Source of the DNA: Pseudocercospora fijiensis CIRAD86
Lineage: Eukaryota; Ascomycota; Dothideomycetes; Mycosphaerellales; Mycosphaerellaceae
Assembly: GCF_000340215.1 (NCBI RefSeq)
Contig: NW_006921534.1
Coordinates: 1,483,053 to 1,547,052, forward strand
Length of the DNA stretch: 64,000 bases
Direction of reading: 5' to 3'
Part shown: positions 33,092 to 45,569 of the stretch, in pieces
How positions within the stretch are numbered: position 1 is the stretch's first letter
Layout of the letters: the number at the start of each line of letters is the position of its first letter
Made by a program: the position numbers and the translations under genes
The notes under the pieces: generated by a model
Seen by the model: only the letters and a program-made list of their open reading frames with translations
What the model was told of the DNA's origin: nothing
The model's database searches: none

Positions 33092-33300
33092 CAAAGTGGA
33101 GATGCTTGACGGAGCTCCATACATACCAGAGGCTCAATGCAGACTTTGTACTGCAATTTTTGCCCCTACAAATTGTTTTTAATATATCTTTTTATCTAGA
33201 GGACTTATAGCTAAACAATGTAAGACAAAGATACTCTAATCTAGGTATATTTTTAGAAAAAATTAAAACTTTTAGTCGTTACCTACTAAATTAATAAGCT
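33092..33300 (+). repeat. left arm of a long inverted repeat
   Basis: Pairs with 45570-45790 in reverse complement. Shared, in order: AAAGTGGA, ATAC-TACCAGAGG, CTCAATGCAG, TTGCCCCTACAAATTG, TTTTTATCTAGAGGACTTAT, TTTTTAGAAAA, TTTTAGTCGTT, AAATTAATAAGCT. The arm runs leftward into the gap, so its true end is unknown. Confidence 0.85.
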
Positions 33301-33720
33301 ATATAGCCTAAAACTCTAAGTTAGACGTTTTAGGATTTAAGCGTTTTTTTAAGCCTTAGTATACTATTTTTATTAATCTAAAGTCTAGGTCTTATAGCCT
33401 TACTTTATAAGACTCTATATTAAGGTTTCTATCTTAATATAGCTACTATTAGTAATATAATCTAGAAAAGAATACTATAAAAACTTAAATTATTCTTAGA
33501 TTCTATCTTATATATCTTTTTATTTAGAAGAGTTATAGCTTAGTAATATAAAACAAAATTACTTTACTCTCTATATATCTTTAGAAAATAACTAGAATTA
33601 TTATAGCTATCTACTAAGATTAGCCTAAAATTCTAGAATTAAGATTTTAAGATTTTAGTATGTTTTAAGCCTTAGTATACTATTTTTAGTAATCTAAAAT
33701 CAAAACCTAACAGTTTTACC
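33185..33720 (+). repeat. subterminal direct repeat, period about 328 bp
   Basis: Two diverged copies start with TATCTTTTTAT at 33185 and 33513. Both continue through GAGGACTTATAGCT / GAAGAGTTATAGCT, TTTTTAGAAAA / CTTTAGAAAATAA, and end in TAAGCCTTAGTATACTATTT (both copies identical there). Differences are largely transitions. Confidence 0.7.
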
Positions 33721-33779
33721 TAGTAAAATTTCCTATTAGAGCTTTTACTTTTATTAGTTTATAAATAGTCTTAAAGCCT

Positions 33780-36581
33780 CTAGAAAGCGAAAAATAGTAG
33801 CGAATAATTAGAGACGAAGGGAAGATAGTTAAGAAGGAAGGGAGGATAAATAGAAAGCACTATATACTAGGGCAGAGGAGGTACTAAAGGCGGAAGATAG
33901 AAGAACCCCTAAGAGGGCATATAGGATAATAATCTTAGAACTCCTTAGAGGACTAAAAGCAATCTACAACTAGGCAAGCTACGTAATTACAAAGGTAGCT
34001 AATATAGTAGTAGCAAAGATTACGAAGAAACAATAGGAGACAAGCCTAAACTACCGTACCTAGGCAGCAGTAGCTAGTTAGGAGGCGCTAAAACCCCCGA
34101 GGACAGTAGTTAGAGTCTATATTACGGACCTATAGGAGCAAAAGGAAATCTAAGGGCTTATAGGGAAAGAGATTGTAGAAAGAATTATAGTTAAAGAGGT
34201 AATTAGGGCTAGGAACGAAGGTAAAGGGGTAATTAAGCTATTTACAGTATAAGAGTAGGACAAAAAGAAGCTAGAAACACAAAAAGAATAGACAACTAAG
34301 ATAGGGAAAACAGTAAAGGTCTCCTAACAGCAATTTATAATTATAGCCTATAGTATAACAAGAAACTTTAAGGAAGAACAGGATATTAAGAGCCTATAGA
34401 GACAAAACTAAGCTATATGCCTAGGCCTAAAGATTACAAAAGTAGCATAGATCAAAAGGAAAATCGAAGAGACTAAGAAGCAGTCTTCCCTAATTATCTA
34501 GGTAGGGAGTATAGAGTAAGCTAATATAGTGCTAGACTAGGGGTTATTCTAGGACTTTAAAAGATTAGAAACAGAGATATATAGAAGCAACTATAGGATA
34601 ATGCAGTACTTCAAATGTTAACACTATAGACACTTAGCAGCTAAGTGTATAAAGATAACTAATACCTGCTCCTATTATATAGGGGATTACTAGGTTAAAG
34701 AATATAAAGCATATAAGGGAGAAGCAAGATATACATACTGCACTAAAAGACACCCCTCTTAGGCGAAGGAATACCTAGTAAGAATATAGGTAGCTAGGAA
34801 GGCAAAGGAAGCTAGAATTAATATACTAAAAAGATATATAACAAGCTAGGGCAGCTAGGTATAGAAGTAACCTAGCTAAGTGCTACAAAAGAGGTCTAGA
34901 TAAGATAATAGGTTCACATTCAGGGCCTTACTAGTATAAGAGAGTCACTAGCAACTAGGGAGACTAAGATACCTTAACATTATAGGAAAAGAAGCAGGGT
35001 AGACAAAGCTTAGTTAAATGCTAGTCTAAAGTAAGGGAAGACTAAAGGAAAACTTATAGGGAAATAATATAAATAAAACCTAATAAATATAGCAACATTA
35101 CTAAACATTATATAGTATAATGTTAATAAGAGCAAAGACAAGGTATAGAGGAGCTTCCTTTAAGCACTAAACCTAAAAGAACATTACATTATTGCAATCT
35201 AAGAGCCCTAGCTCAACCTATATATAAAGAGACTAGCAACAGTTAAAGACCTAAGATACTACCTAATTATCTATAACTAGGGAGCCCTAAGGACATACAT
35301 CTATATTAGCAAGGAGATAGATATAGAAACCTAGTAGGCTATACTATAGGAGGATAGGGACCTAACATTAGTTCAAGTAGAGACATCCTAAGGTATACTC
35401 CAAATCTACTATATATACAACCTACTACTAGACTTAAGAAGCAGTACTTAACTAAAAACCCTAGAAAGACTACCTAGAGTTATCTAGGGGAACACCTACT
35501 AAATCCTACTTAGGGATTTCAACCTCTACTACCCCCTCTAGGGCTCAGACTTTACCCTAGCTTACTACTTCCTAGTAGGAAGACTAATTGACATATTAGA
35601 GAGGAAAGGAATAGAAATTGTTACCCTAAAGGGACTAATTACTTAGGAGGCAAGAGGAAGCAGCAGTACACTAGACCTATACTTTGTATTATATTAGATT
35701 AGGAACAGGATTACAAGATACAGGGTTAACTAGGAACTAGAAGAATTATTAGACCACTTCCCGGTATAGATTGAACTGAATGTCTAAGCCAATTAGGAAA
35801 GGGAACTAGAGGAGAAGCTTAACTAGAAAGGTGCCTAATAAGGTAGGATTAGGGAGGAACTAGAAAGGGACCCAAAACTAGAGGAACTCTTAACAAAGCA
35901 CCTACTAAGGCTAGAGGATATTAATAAGGCAGTAGAAGAACTAATAGGAATCCGAATCCTAAAACAGGTAGCTAGAAAGCATACCCTAGCAAAGAAACAT
36001 TTACTATACTAGCAACTATACTAGACTAGCGAGTATATAAGGAAGGTTAAAGTAGTAAGGAAGGCTAGGAGGTAGTAAATACAAACCTATACCTAGGAAG
36101 TATAGAACAACTATAACAAAGCCTACTAGGAAAAGAAGATCTAGATTAAGAAAGACAAGATACAAGAATAGAGATCTATAATAGGAATAATTATAAAGAA
36201 ACTAGAGGAGATATAGAGGATAGCTAAATAGGTAAGGAGACCTAAACAGGATAAGGATATACTACTACAGTTCCCGGACATTATAGACTAATAAGGACAA
36301 ATGTAGACTATAATAGAAGGGAAAGCAAGAGCCTTAGGCCAACACTTCTTCTATAGAAAAGTACAAGCAGACCTATTAGACATAAAGGAGAAAGAATAAG
36401 AGACTCTACTACTAGGTACACTAAGAGACACCTAGGTTAAACCCGAAACTATTAAAAGGATCCTAAAGAAAATTCTAGGCAATAAGGCACTAGGAGAAGA
36501 CAAGATCTATAACAAACTTCTAAAAGCATATAGGAAGGGGCTAGCCCTAGCACTAGCTAATATCTTTTTATAAAGCCTAGC
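33780..36581 (+). mobile_element. Tad1-like non-LTR retrotransposon, 5' part (gag, endonuclease, start of RT)
   Basis: Read on the plus strand with stops treated as mutated codons. About 33870-34880 is ORF1, ending in a mutated CCHC zinc knuckle (FKC-HYRHLAAKC near 34610-34650). Then comes an apurinic endonuclease-like region with LLRDFNLYYPLWGSDF near 35510-35550, corresponding to the GDFN block. RT begins near 36470 with ILGNKALGEDKIYNKLLKA (NKAPGPDGI motif). The element is interrupted at 36581 by a gypsy element and resumes at 43729. Inactive: stop codons throughout. Base composition differs from the gypsy elements (see findings). Confidence 0.8.
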
Positions 36582-36778
36582 TATGAGAAGGGTTATGTTA
36601 GTAGGTAGATAGGGTGGTGGTGAATCAGTGTAGTATTCGATAAGGATCTCGAAGGAGAGGGAGGAAGGCAGGAGAGTTGGCCTAACGCTAAGCGCCAAGC
36701 CCTGCCTAAGGCATCGAGACCCTGGCTTCACTCGGCCTAGTTATATACCAATCACGTATAGCCTCTTTAGTCCTAATA
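36582..36778 (-). repeat. 3' LTR of gypsy element 1
   Basis: 197 bp. On the element's own (minus) strand this is the 3' LTR. It differs from its partner at about 12 positions, all C/T or G/A transitions in TpG/TpA or CpA/TpA context. Confidence 0.9.
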
Positions 36779-39700
36779 TACGCTTCCCTTCTAAAGGCCG
36801 CGCCCTCGTAGCCTGCCTATATTCCAATCTCGACCTCTATTGCCGCTAACTTAGCAAGTCTAATAAGCTGCTTAGCCCGCGCTAAATTGAACACTCAACC
36901 ACCTAATTATATAACTATGTCAAACCTTACCTCTAAACAATACAATATACAACTCTAACTGCGCTATCTCTATATACAATAAACTATAAAGTAATATATA
37001 TCTATAAGAATTGAGGGCCTTCGACCAATTATAATACGAGCGCGTCTTCCCTACTATAATAGGTAGACGTACGAGGTATTGTAGCACTGCCTCCGTTCTA
37101 AGTAATGTCGTACGAGTTCTTTGCGTCTACTCTAATAGACCTAGAAATGTCCGCTCCGAGGGTTTGTTCTTGTTGTTACGAGGGCTATTATTTACTATCG
37201 TAGTTTCACTAGCCTAAATTAGTCAGGTTTGGCAGCCTTCAAGTGTTAACTAATTATATCTTTTTAAAAAACTCAGTTCTTCTAGTTTCTATAGGTAAAG
37301 GCTATTGTAAGTGCAGTAGTAGAGGTTCGCCTCGCTTAAAGGGTCGGAAAGATCGAGGAGTAACCTATTGTCCGCAAGATCGACCCCGGCTAGCTTAGCT
37401 CTATAGTTTTGCCCTTAGTTAGTCTATTAGTCGCTCAATCTTTTAACTTAGTCAAAGTTTTGACTTAGCCTTAAAGTTTTGATTAAACCTTTAATAGGCT
37501 CAAGGCTTTAATCAAAGTTTTGATTAAGGGTGCCTTAGGCTCGTAGTGTAGGTAAGGTTGTGTCTATAGGCGTAGCGACAATAGCAAGTAATGTTGACAA
37601 TAGCAGCGCTAGTCGTCTTAGCGCTAACTTTACCTTACTCTCGATTTCCTTCTTCGACTAATAATACACTCCGCAATACCGTTACTAATATAGCCGCGCC
37701 GGCCGCCGGCGCACTACTAGCTCGTAGTGCGACACTATTACCTTTATTACCGTTATTCGTACGCGCGCGTACGTCGCCCTTGTCGAACGCTTAGGTCTCG
37801 AGGCCTCGATAGAATAAAGAATAAGAGGGGGACCTGCAGGGCGCGTTAGTAGAGAGGTAGTTTCCTAAAAGAGCAGCGGATAGTTAACGCGTTATAGCGC
37901 GCTTGTTAACACTCGGTGCGCGTTCACTATAGTAGTATAGTCTTATTGTCCTAGTTTGCCGGCCTCTAATTGGTTAGCTAATAGCACCCCGGGGGTAGCA
38001 TTGTTCCTAGGCGACATTATAGGCCCTTAGCCTTCTTCTTGTTCTTTACGCCGGTCCAATACTCATCTAACAACTTAGTTATGTCTTTAAAAGAGTCTTT
38101 AGCTTCCTACGAGTCCTATTTAGGTAAATAGCCTTGCCATCTTAGTAGGTACTCCTTCTTGCCTTGCCTAGTGCGATGCTATAGGATACGTTCTATAGAC
38201 TACAGCTCCTTACTATCCGCTAGTATATCTTCGTATTCTATAGGGGCTTCATCCCCTTCGCGTAGGTAGTACGGCTTAAGGAGGGATATATAGAAGGTAT
38301 TATAGATAGTATAATAAGGTGGGAGCTACAACTAATAGGCCTGTACGGAGGAGCCCTTAACTTCTCGAATACAGAATGGGCTAATGTATCTTAGTACGAG
38401 CTTAGGCCTTGTTTTGCCGTTAGGTGATAGGTACTTGCGGATGCGGAGGTTCTTAGTGCTTAGCATAACTATGTCGCCTTGTTTAAAGGTCATCGGCGTA
38501 TAGTGCTTGTCGTAGTAGGTCTTTTGGTACTCTTAGGCCTTTGTTAACTTCTCGGCTATCTTGGTATAGATTTCTCGCATCTTCTAGACACGTTCTATTA
38601 CCGCTAGTGTCTCTAGTACTTAACGCGCTTCCCTTTCCTTGCGCTCGGCCTCGAGCGAGGTAAATAGATCTTATAGCAACGCGGCGTTTTAACCCATTAT
38701 AGCTATATATAGTAAAACCTTAGTTAATGAGTATACACTGTTGTTGTATACGAATTCTGTAGGCTATAGGAGATTAACCTAATCCCTAGGATTCTCGTTG
38801 ATGTAACTGCGTAGGTACTGCTATAGGGTGGCATTCTGCCTCTCTATTTAACCGTTAGTCTGTAGATGGAAGGCTGTTAATAGCCGATGCTTTAGTCTTA
38901 GCTATAGGCATATTTCGCTCTAATAGTGCGATGTAAATATCGTGCCCCTATCGGAGACTATCCCCTTAGGGGTTCCCTAATAGGTGCAGAAGATGTTAGT
39001 CTATAGCGCCTCTACTATATCAATAGCAGTCCAATCCTTCCGCGCCGGGATATATCGAGCGCCTTTAGTGAATCGATCTACTATAATAAGGATAGCATTA
39101 TACACATCCTTACTGCCCCTACGCTTAGTAGGAGGAAGGCCTATAATAAAGTCTATTGTAAGCTTAGCAAATAGCTTCTTTAGAACAGGGAGTGAAGACA
39201 ACTCGCTAAATAGTAAGTGCTTTAGTGCTTTAACTCGCTAGCATACTGTATAGGTCTGTATATACTCCTTTATATACCGCTTACTATTTAGCTAGTAGTA
39301 TATGCGCGATAGTAACTCGTGCGACCTCTCTGTGCTATAGTAACTAGCGAGCTTACTATTATAGTGCCTCTTTAAAAGCTCTTGTCTAATCGATTGTTTA
39401 GCGGGGATATAGTATCTGCCCTTGAACTTCAAGTAACCTTTGTCGTCGATCGACTAATTATTGTTACTCTTGCCGGATCGAGTCGCCCGCCTACTTACAA
39501 GCTTATTAATACGCTCGATAGCAAAGGCGTCCCTCTACTAAGTACGCAACAGCTTATCTATAAACGATTAACTATCCCCGTTTGTAAGGTTATTTAATAG
39601 CACCCGTGCTATCGAACGAGGTACGCATTGTATGTATCTAATAGCACTAGTAGCCGGATCAACTGCAACCTCTTCTATAGTGCTGTCGCTATAGATAGCA

Positions 39701-42700
39701 ATATCTTCAATCGAGTCGTTATAGCTCGAGCGATCTACGTCCTTTTTAACGTATACTAGAAGAACGACAACTCCGCTATAGTATTTGTTGCCGCCGCGGG
39801 GTCCGGAAGTCCGCTTATCCTACGCCTGCTTTATAGCAAGGTCTATAGCAATCTTATACTATAGGGTTGGAAACAGAGAATTAATATGTTAGGTTTCGCT
39901 GTCGTAATTAGGTCGCCTCGATAGGCTATCAGCAGGGTTACTTACGCCTAGCCGATATAATATATTAAAATCGAACCCGGCGAGGTAGACGGCCTATCTA
40001 GCCTATCGACCTATAACCCTAGTAACCTTCGTAATTCTACGGAGGTTGTTATAGTCCGTGTAGACCTAAACAGGGTGCTAAGCACTATCGAGATAATAGC
40101 GCTAGTGCTTGAAGGCTTCTACGATTGCTAGGAGCTCTTGCTCGTAGGTCTCGTACCGACGTTCTACATCGATTATCTTCCGTAAAAAGAAGGCAATCGG
40201 GTGCCAATAGGTATCATTAGCCTGCTGTAACATAATAGCTAATATAGCGAACTGTAAAGCGTTAGTTTCAATTCGGATCTGCTTGCTTAGTACGAAATAG
40301 TGCAACAAGGGGACATTAGTAAAGCGTTGCTTTAGGCCGTTAAAAGCGGCTTATACTCTATTAGTCTATTTGAACTCTCTAGTTAGGTTGGCCTTAGTTT
40401 TAGTAAGCTCAGTTAGGGGCATCACATGCCGTAAATAGCCCTTAATAAACCGACGGTAGAAGTTAGCAAAACCTAGGAATAATTGAAGCTCTTTAATAGA
40501 CGTAGGAACGGGCTATTTAGTAATTGTTTTAATCCGGTTAGGATTAGCCTTAACACCCTCGGTTGAAATGAGAAAGCTAAGGAATAACACCTCCTTAGCA
40601 GCAAAGGTGCATTTAGAAGGCTTGCAATACAAGCTATAGGCCCTTAGGCGATCGAGTACCTTGCGGACTGTAGCCTAGTGTTCCGCAATGTTAGGAGAGT
40701 GTATATAAACTAGGATGTTATCTAGGTAAACTATACAGAGGTGATCTAATAGGCCTAATAGGGCCCGATTAATGTAGGACTAGAATGTAGCAGGGGCATT
40801 AGCTAGCCCAAATAGCATAACTAAGTACTTAAAATAGCTATAGCGAGTGCGAAAGGCTGTCTTCTATTCATCGCCCTTGCGAATACGGATGCGGTAATAG
40901 GCGTCCTTAATGTCCAATGTAGTATAGTAGTAGGCACTAGAAAGGCGATCGAGGGTCTTATTAATAAGAGGAAGTAGACAACGATCTTTAATAGTAACAG
41001 CATTGAGTCTACGGTAATCGACGCATAACCGTAGGCTACTATCCTTCTTTAGAACAAACAGGATTGGTGCACTAGCAGGGCTATTACTGTACCGAATGCG
41101 ACTATTAGCTAGGTTTTCCTCTAGGTACTTACGCAATATAGCAAGCTCTCGTTCACTAAGGTTGTAGAGGGGGCTAAAAGGAACCTCCTTGCCCTCTATA
41201 ATGTTAATCTTATAATCTATCTCCTTGAATATAGGCAATGTCGATGCTAGGTAATGTTTGAATACATTAATATAGGTCTCTCGAATAGGCACTAGTATAC
41301 GTTCGAGCTGATTAGGGTCTATGCTATTAGGGGGCACAGGTTCATCGTTATTACTACCGAGCAGGTCGGCAGTCGGATTAGCTAAGGCGGAGGCTAGTGT
41401 TAGGTTGCTAATAAATAGGACCCTAATATTATTAGGACACTCGCTAATGTCGATGTATTCAATGTCCTCTTTCCTAGCGATTCTAAATCGCTATTGTTGA
41501 CTGCCTAAGTCTATAACTATAGCATAGTACTTAAGAACAGGGTTGCTAATAACAATGTCGGATAGGAGGCTGTCTATATCTACCGCGTAGGCAGTAAAGT
41601 TTAGTAGGCGTTTATTTCCGAGGTCGTCTTTTAGAACTATAGGAATATAGTAGGCCCTATAGGTTAAGTGCCGAGCGTTATTAAACTAAGCAAGGGTTAG
41701 TAGGTCAGTTTTCGGCAGTTGTCGGAGGTCTAATTGCTTAGCTAGGTAATAGCTAATAAGGGCGCTAACTGAATTTCCGGGGTCTAGCATAACCTTTGCC
41801 TTATAGTTAGTGTCGGGCCTAGATATAAGACAGGTACGTGTAATAGCTAGCACAATGTCGATAGTCTTACGCCGCACAAGGCCAACAGTTGGTGCGGCGC
41901 TTACTCTTTTTTCGACTAATTGAAAGAGCCGACTAGGGTAGCATTAGCGGCTAAAAGATGTTTCCTATACTCGGCGGAAGCACGGTCAATTCGGGCCTAG
42001 TCCTTAGGTTTGTCGCATTGGCCTAGTAGATAGCTAGTGCTATTACAATTGAAGCACTTCAATCCGGTTAGTAGACTGCCGTAGCTGTTGTTATTATTAG
42101 CAGAGCGGTTAGCATTGTAGGGATACGAGCCCCTTCTACGGCCCCTATCGCGGCCTCCTCTATATAGCCGGCGGCTACGGCCTCTTCTACGGTCGTTGTT
42201 ACTGTTCCTACTGTTAGCGTTGTTGTCCTAGTAGGAACCTTAGTTTCCTCCGCGGCTACGGTTGCTACGGTTAGTACTAGTTAGTCGGATCCTTAATTCT
42301 AGTCGTTATTGAAGCTAAACAGCCCGTTCGGCTGTTTCCACTTCGACTATGAATTGAATACGTGTTAGATTGGCTTGTTCGAACACACGGCGACGGTCTA
42401 ATTCGAGGATAAGCTCCTATCGCAATTTAGGGCGTATTTCGGAAATCTAGATAGAGTCGGTCTTGGCTAGCAAATCATCCTCGAGGGTCTTTAAATAGGC
42501 CTTAAATGAGCGAGCCGATTAATTAGTCTTTTGTTTAGCTCGAAGGTATTGGTCCTAAGCGTATTGTTGCCTTAGTATAGGGTTTCTAAGGGTATCTAGC
42601 ATAATAGTCTTATAGTCTTGCCACTAAACAGCGGTCTAATTAGTAAGGGAGTCGAAATAGTTATCCTAGGTACGCTTTAGGTCGCTATTAATATACTGTA

Positions 42701-43531
42701 TAGCGTAGACAACTAGTAAATAGTTATCTGGAAGAGCCCTCGGCGCATTTCGTTGGTTGAGCTTACAATCGCGTATATAATTATTGTATTGTTTGCGACT
42801 GGAGCCGTTAAATACGGTATAGTCCTTAAGCTTAGCATCCTTCTTTTAGATAGGGACGGGTAGTAAGGAAGGCCCTGCTATCGACTTAGTATTAGTTGTT
42901 AGGGCTTCCTATAGACGGCGAATCTCGAGGAGATTATCCTTTAGCTATTGTTCTTAACGCAAGGCAGTAAGCCTGTTTTAGGTAGCTTCCTAAAGTCTCG
43001 CTACTAGTTAGGGACTAAAGGCTAGCTAGCTATATCGACGGTTGACAATATTGTTAAGAATGTCGTCGACAGGCAATTCTAGGTCGTTACCTAGAACTGT
43101 AGGTTCTTCTTTAGCAGGTCCTATAGTAGGCTCTTCGGTAGGAGGCACTTTAGTAGGTGCTCTAGTAGGCACTTTAGCAGGCGCTGTGCTACTAGCATTG
43201 TCGTTGCTAGCGCTGCTAGCGGTAGCACGGTTGTTGTTTCGTAATAAGCCGGCTATTGTAATAGGGGGTGACACTAATAATGTATTGTTAGCCTCTAAGA
43301 TGCGGATGTAGCGGAATTAGTAGGTATTAGTCTAGTGCGATTGACTTAGTGTAATAGGCCGTATAGAAGGCCTTGCTTGATGATTGGTACGGTTGTTTCG
43401 ATAGAATAGTGCGTATAGGTCCCGTTCTTAGGGCGCAATATAGTTAGATTGGTCTTATTCGTAGCTATACCGCTAAAAGCTTGAAATAAGGACTATCTAG
43501 CTGCTGCCCTTAAAGGGTAGATCGAATACTG

Positions 43532-43728
43532 TATAAGAAGGGTTATGTTAGTAGGTAGATAGGGTAGTAGTGAATCAGTATAGTATTCGATAAGGATCTC
43601 GAAGGAGAGGGAGGAAGGCAGGAGAGTTGGCCCAACGCCAAGCGCCAAGCCCTGCCTGAGGCATCGAGACCCTGGCTTCACTCGGCCTAGTTACATGCCA
43701 ATCACGTGTAGCCTCTTTGGTCCTAACA
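43532..43728 (-). repeat. 5' LTR of gypsy element 1
   Basis: 197 bp, same length as the partner at 36582. On the minus strand it begins TGTTAGGACC. The internal region begins just below 43532. Confidence 0.9.
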
Positions 43729-43733
43729 CTAGC

Positions 43734-45469
43734 GCTAGGACACTACCTAAGACCATTTAGGAAGTCCCTAATAGTAGTGCTAAGGAAGCCCTAGAAGGAA
43801 GACTATATATAGCTTAAGGCCTATAGACTAATAGCCCTACTTAATATAATAGGCAAGGTGCTAGAAAAAATTGTCGCTAAAAGGCTAATAACCTTTACCG
43901 AGGAAAGGAATATCCTTCCTAAAGGCTAGATAGGAGGAAGAAAGAAGAGGTTAATACTAACAGCTATAGAACTAATTACAGAACAGATTAAGCATATCTA
44001 GTACTATAGTCAAAATTATATAGCAACCCTCCTCTCCCTTAATATCTTAGGAGCCTTTAATAATATCTCCTATAAAAGGCTCCTATATATACTTAAACAG
44101 AAAGCTATACTAAACTAGATAGTCCAATTTATCTAGTCCTTCCTATAGGAAAGATTAACATAGCTTATTCTAGGCAAATTCAAATTAGACCTAATACTAA
44201 CTAAAAAGGGAATCCCCTAAGGATTAACACTCTCCCTAATCCTCTTCCTTATCTTTATAGCAGACCTACTCCTACTCCTAGAATTAAAAAACACATTAGC
44301 ATTAGGGTTTATAGACGACACAAACATCCTAGCCTAGTCTAAAACAATAGAAACCAACTGCAAGATCCTAGAAGAGAAGCACTAGGAGTATAAAAAATAG
44401 GTAAGGAGGTATAGAGCAAAATTCGCCCTAAAAAAGTACTAGCTTATCCACTTCAGTAAGGCTAAGTTAACCTATAATATAAAACAATTAATCACTATTT
44501 AAGGCTTTAAAACCCAACTATTAGCAGAGCTTAGGGTACTAGGGATCTAGCTAGATCCAAAACTAAATTAGGGACTATAAGTAAAGAAGGTAAAGCAGAG
44601 GGCAGATACTAATATACAATCTATTAATAGGCTTACAGCCTCTATATAGGGGGCTATATTCGAGAAAGCTAAAGTTATATACAAAGCAATTGTCAAGCTA
44701 GCAATACTATATAGAGTATAGATATAGACAGCCTAGGAGAAAACACTAAAGAGGATTAAGCAACTAGTTAGCAGGTCCTAAACCTAAAGCCTAAAGAAAA
44801 TCCTAGGAGTATACAAAACTATACTAATAAGGGTAGTAGAAATGGAATTAGGGATCCTACTAGTTAAACAATACTTTAAGGGGCTAAGATACTAATATAT
44901 AGTAAAGACAATGGAATACCTAGCCTAACAGACTATCTAAAAGGCACTAGATAAGATAAAAGCCTAGTATATTAGGACTAGGAGGCGAGACAGACTACAA
45001 ATAACTCCCTAGAAAGTTAAAGACCTAGAGCAATATAGAGTCTTAATAAGAGAAATGCTAGAGGAAGAGCTTTAGGGACTAAATATAAGGCTAAAGGAAG
45101 ACAAGCTAAAGGGAGAGAAACAAAGCCTAGCAGAATCAATTACTAAATACCTATAGGAGTAGGAATAGAACAAAACATAAGTTAGACTAGGAACCCTAAA
45201 GGCACTAATCAAATTTGGTTAATACAACTACTAGCTCTATAAGGACCTAAACAGGGCCGAGGCAAGCCTAGCTATCTAAATTAGATCTAAACATATTAGA
45301 CTCAGATCTTACCTATTTAGAAGAAACGTCCTAGGAATTGAAAGCAGAGCTTACTAATATAGCTACTAATCTTAGAACCCTAAGCATATACTGCTAGTCT
45401 GCCCTTAATAGTTAGAAGGTAGAAGTAATTAGAGACAAAAAGCAATAGAAAGGGAATACGACAAACTAT
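43734..45469 (+). mobile_element. Tad1-like non-LTR retrotransposon, 3' part (rest of RT)
   Basis: Continues the RT of the element at 33780-36581. Motifs on the plus strand: LKAYRLIALLNIIGKVLEKI (43813-43880, YRPIALL block), LSLNILGAFNNIS (44036-44069, the LDISGAFDNVS block with Asp codons mutated to Asn), KGIPQGLTLSLILFL (44205-44250), and GFIDDTNILA (44308-44337, the FADDTN catalytic block). A terminal HILLVCP near 45388-45408 resembles the C-terminal Cys/His region of Tad elements. It runs into the 100-N gap. Confidence 0.8.
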
Positions 45470-45569
45470 NNNNNNNNNNNNNNNNNNNNNNNNNNNNNNN
45501 NNNNNNNNNNNNNNNNNNNNNNNNNNNNNNNNNNNNNNNNNNNNNNNNNNNNNNNNNNNNNNNNNNNNN
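45470..45569. other. assembly gap, exactly 100 N
   Basis: A round 100-N run usually marks a join of unknown size, so the amount of missing sequence between the non-LTR element and the right inverted repeat is not known. Confidence 0.99.

Larger units (their letters stand above)
36582..43728 (-). mobile_element. Ty3/gypsy chromovirus, complete, RIP-mutated
   Basis: 7147 bp on the minus strand with 197-bp LTRs at both ends and a CTAGC target duplication at 36577-36581 and 43729-43733. Order on the minus strand: gag with a zinc knuckle (CFNCN...GQC near 42060-42000, its His codon apparently mutated to Tyr); protease (VMLDPGNSVSALISY, 41800); reverse transcriptase 41337-40864 ([22 protein letters not shown]); RNase H 40308-40102 (ERRYETYEQELLAIVEAFK); integrase 39201-39001 (IDFIIGLPPTKRRGSKDVY, VDRFTKGARYIPA); and a chromodomain-like KKEYLLRWQGYLPK near 38165-38125. 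RT-RH-IN order plus chromodomain identifies a chromovirus. Stops interrupt every domain. Confidence 0.9.

Noticed and set aside
37591..37794. Plus-strand hydrophobic ORF inside gypsy element 1
   Set aside because: Antisense shadow in the 3' untranslated part of the element; a comparable frame appears in the second copy only with stops.
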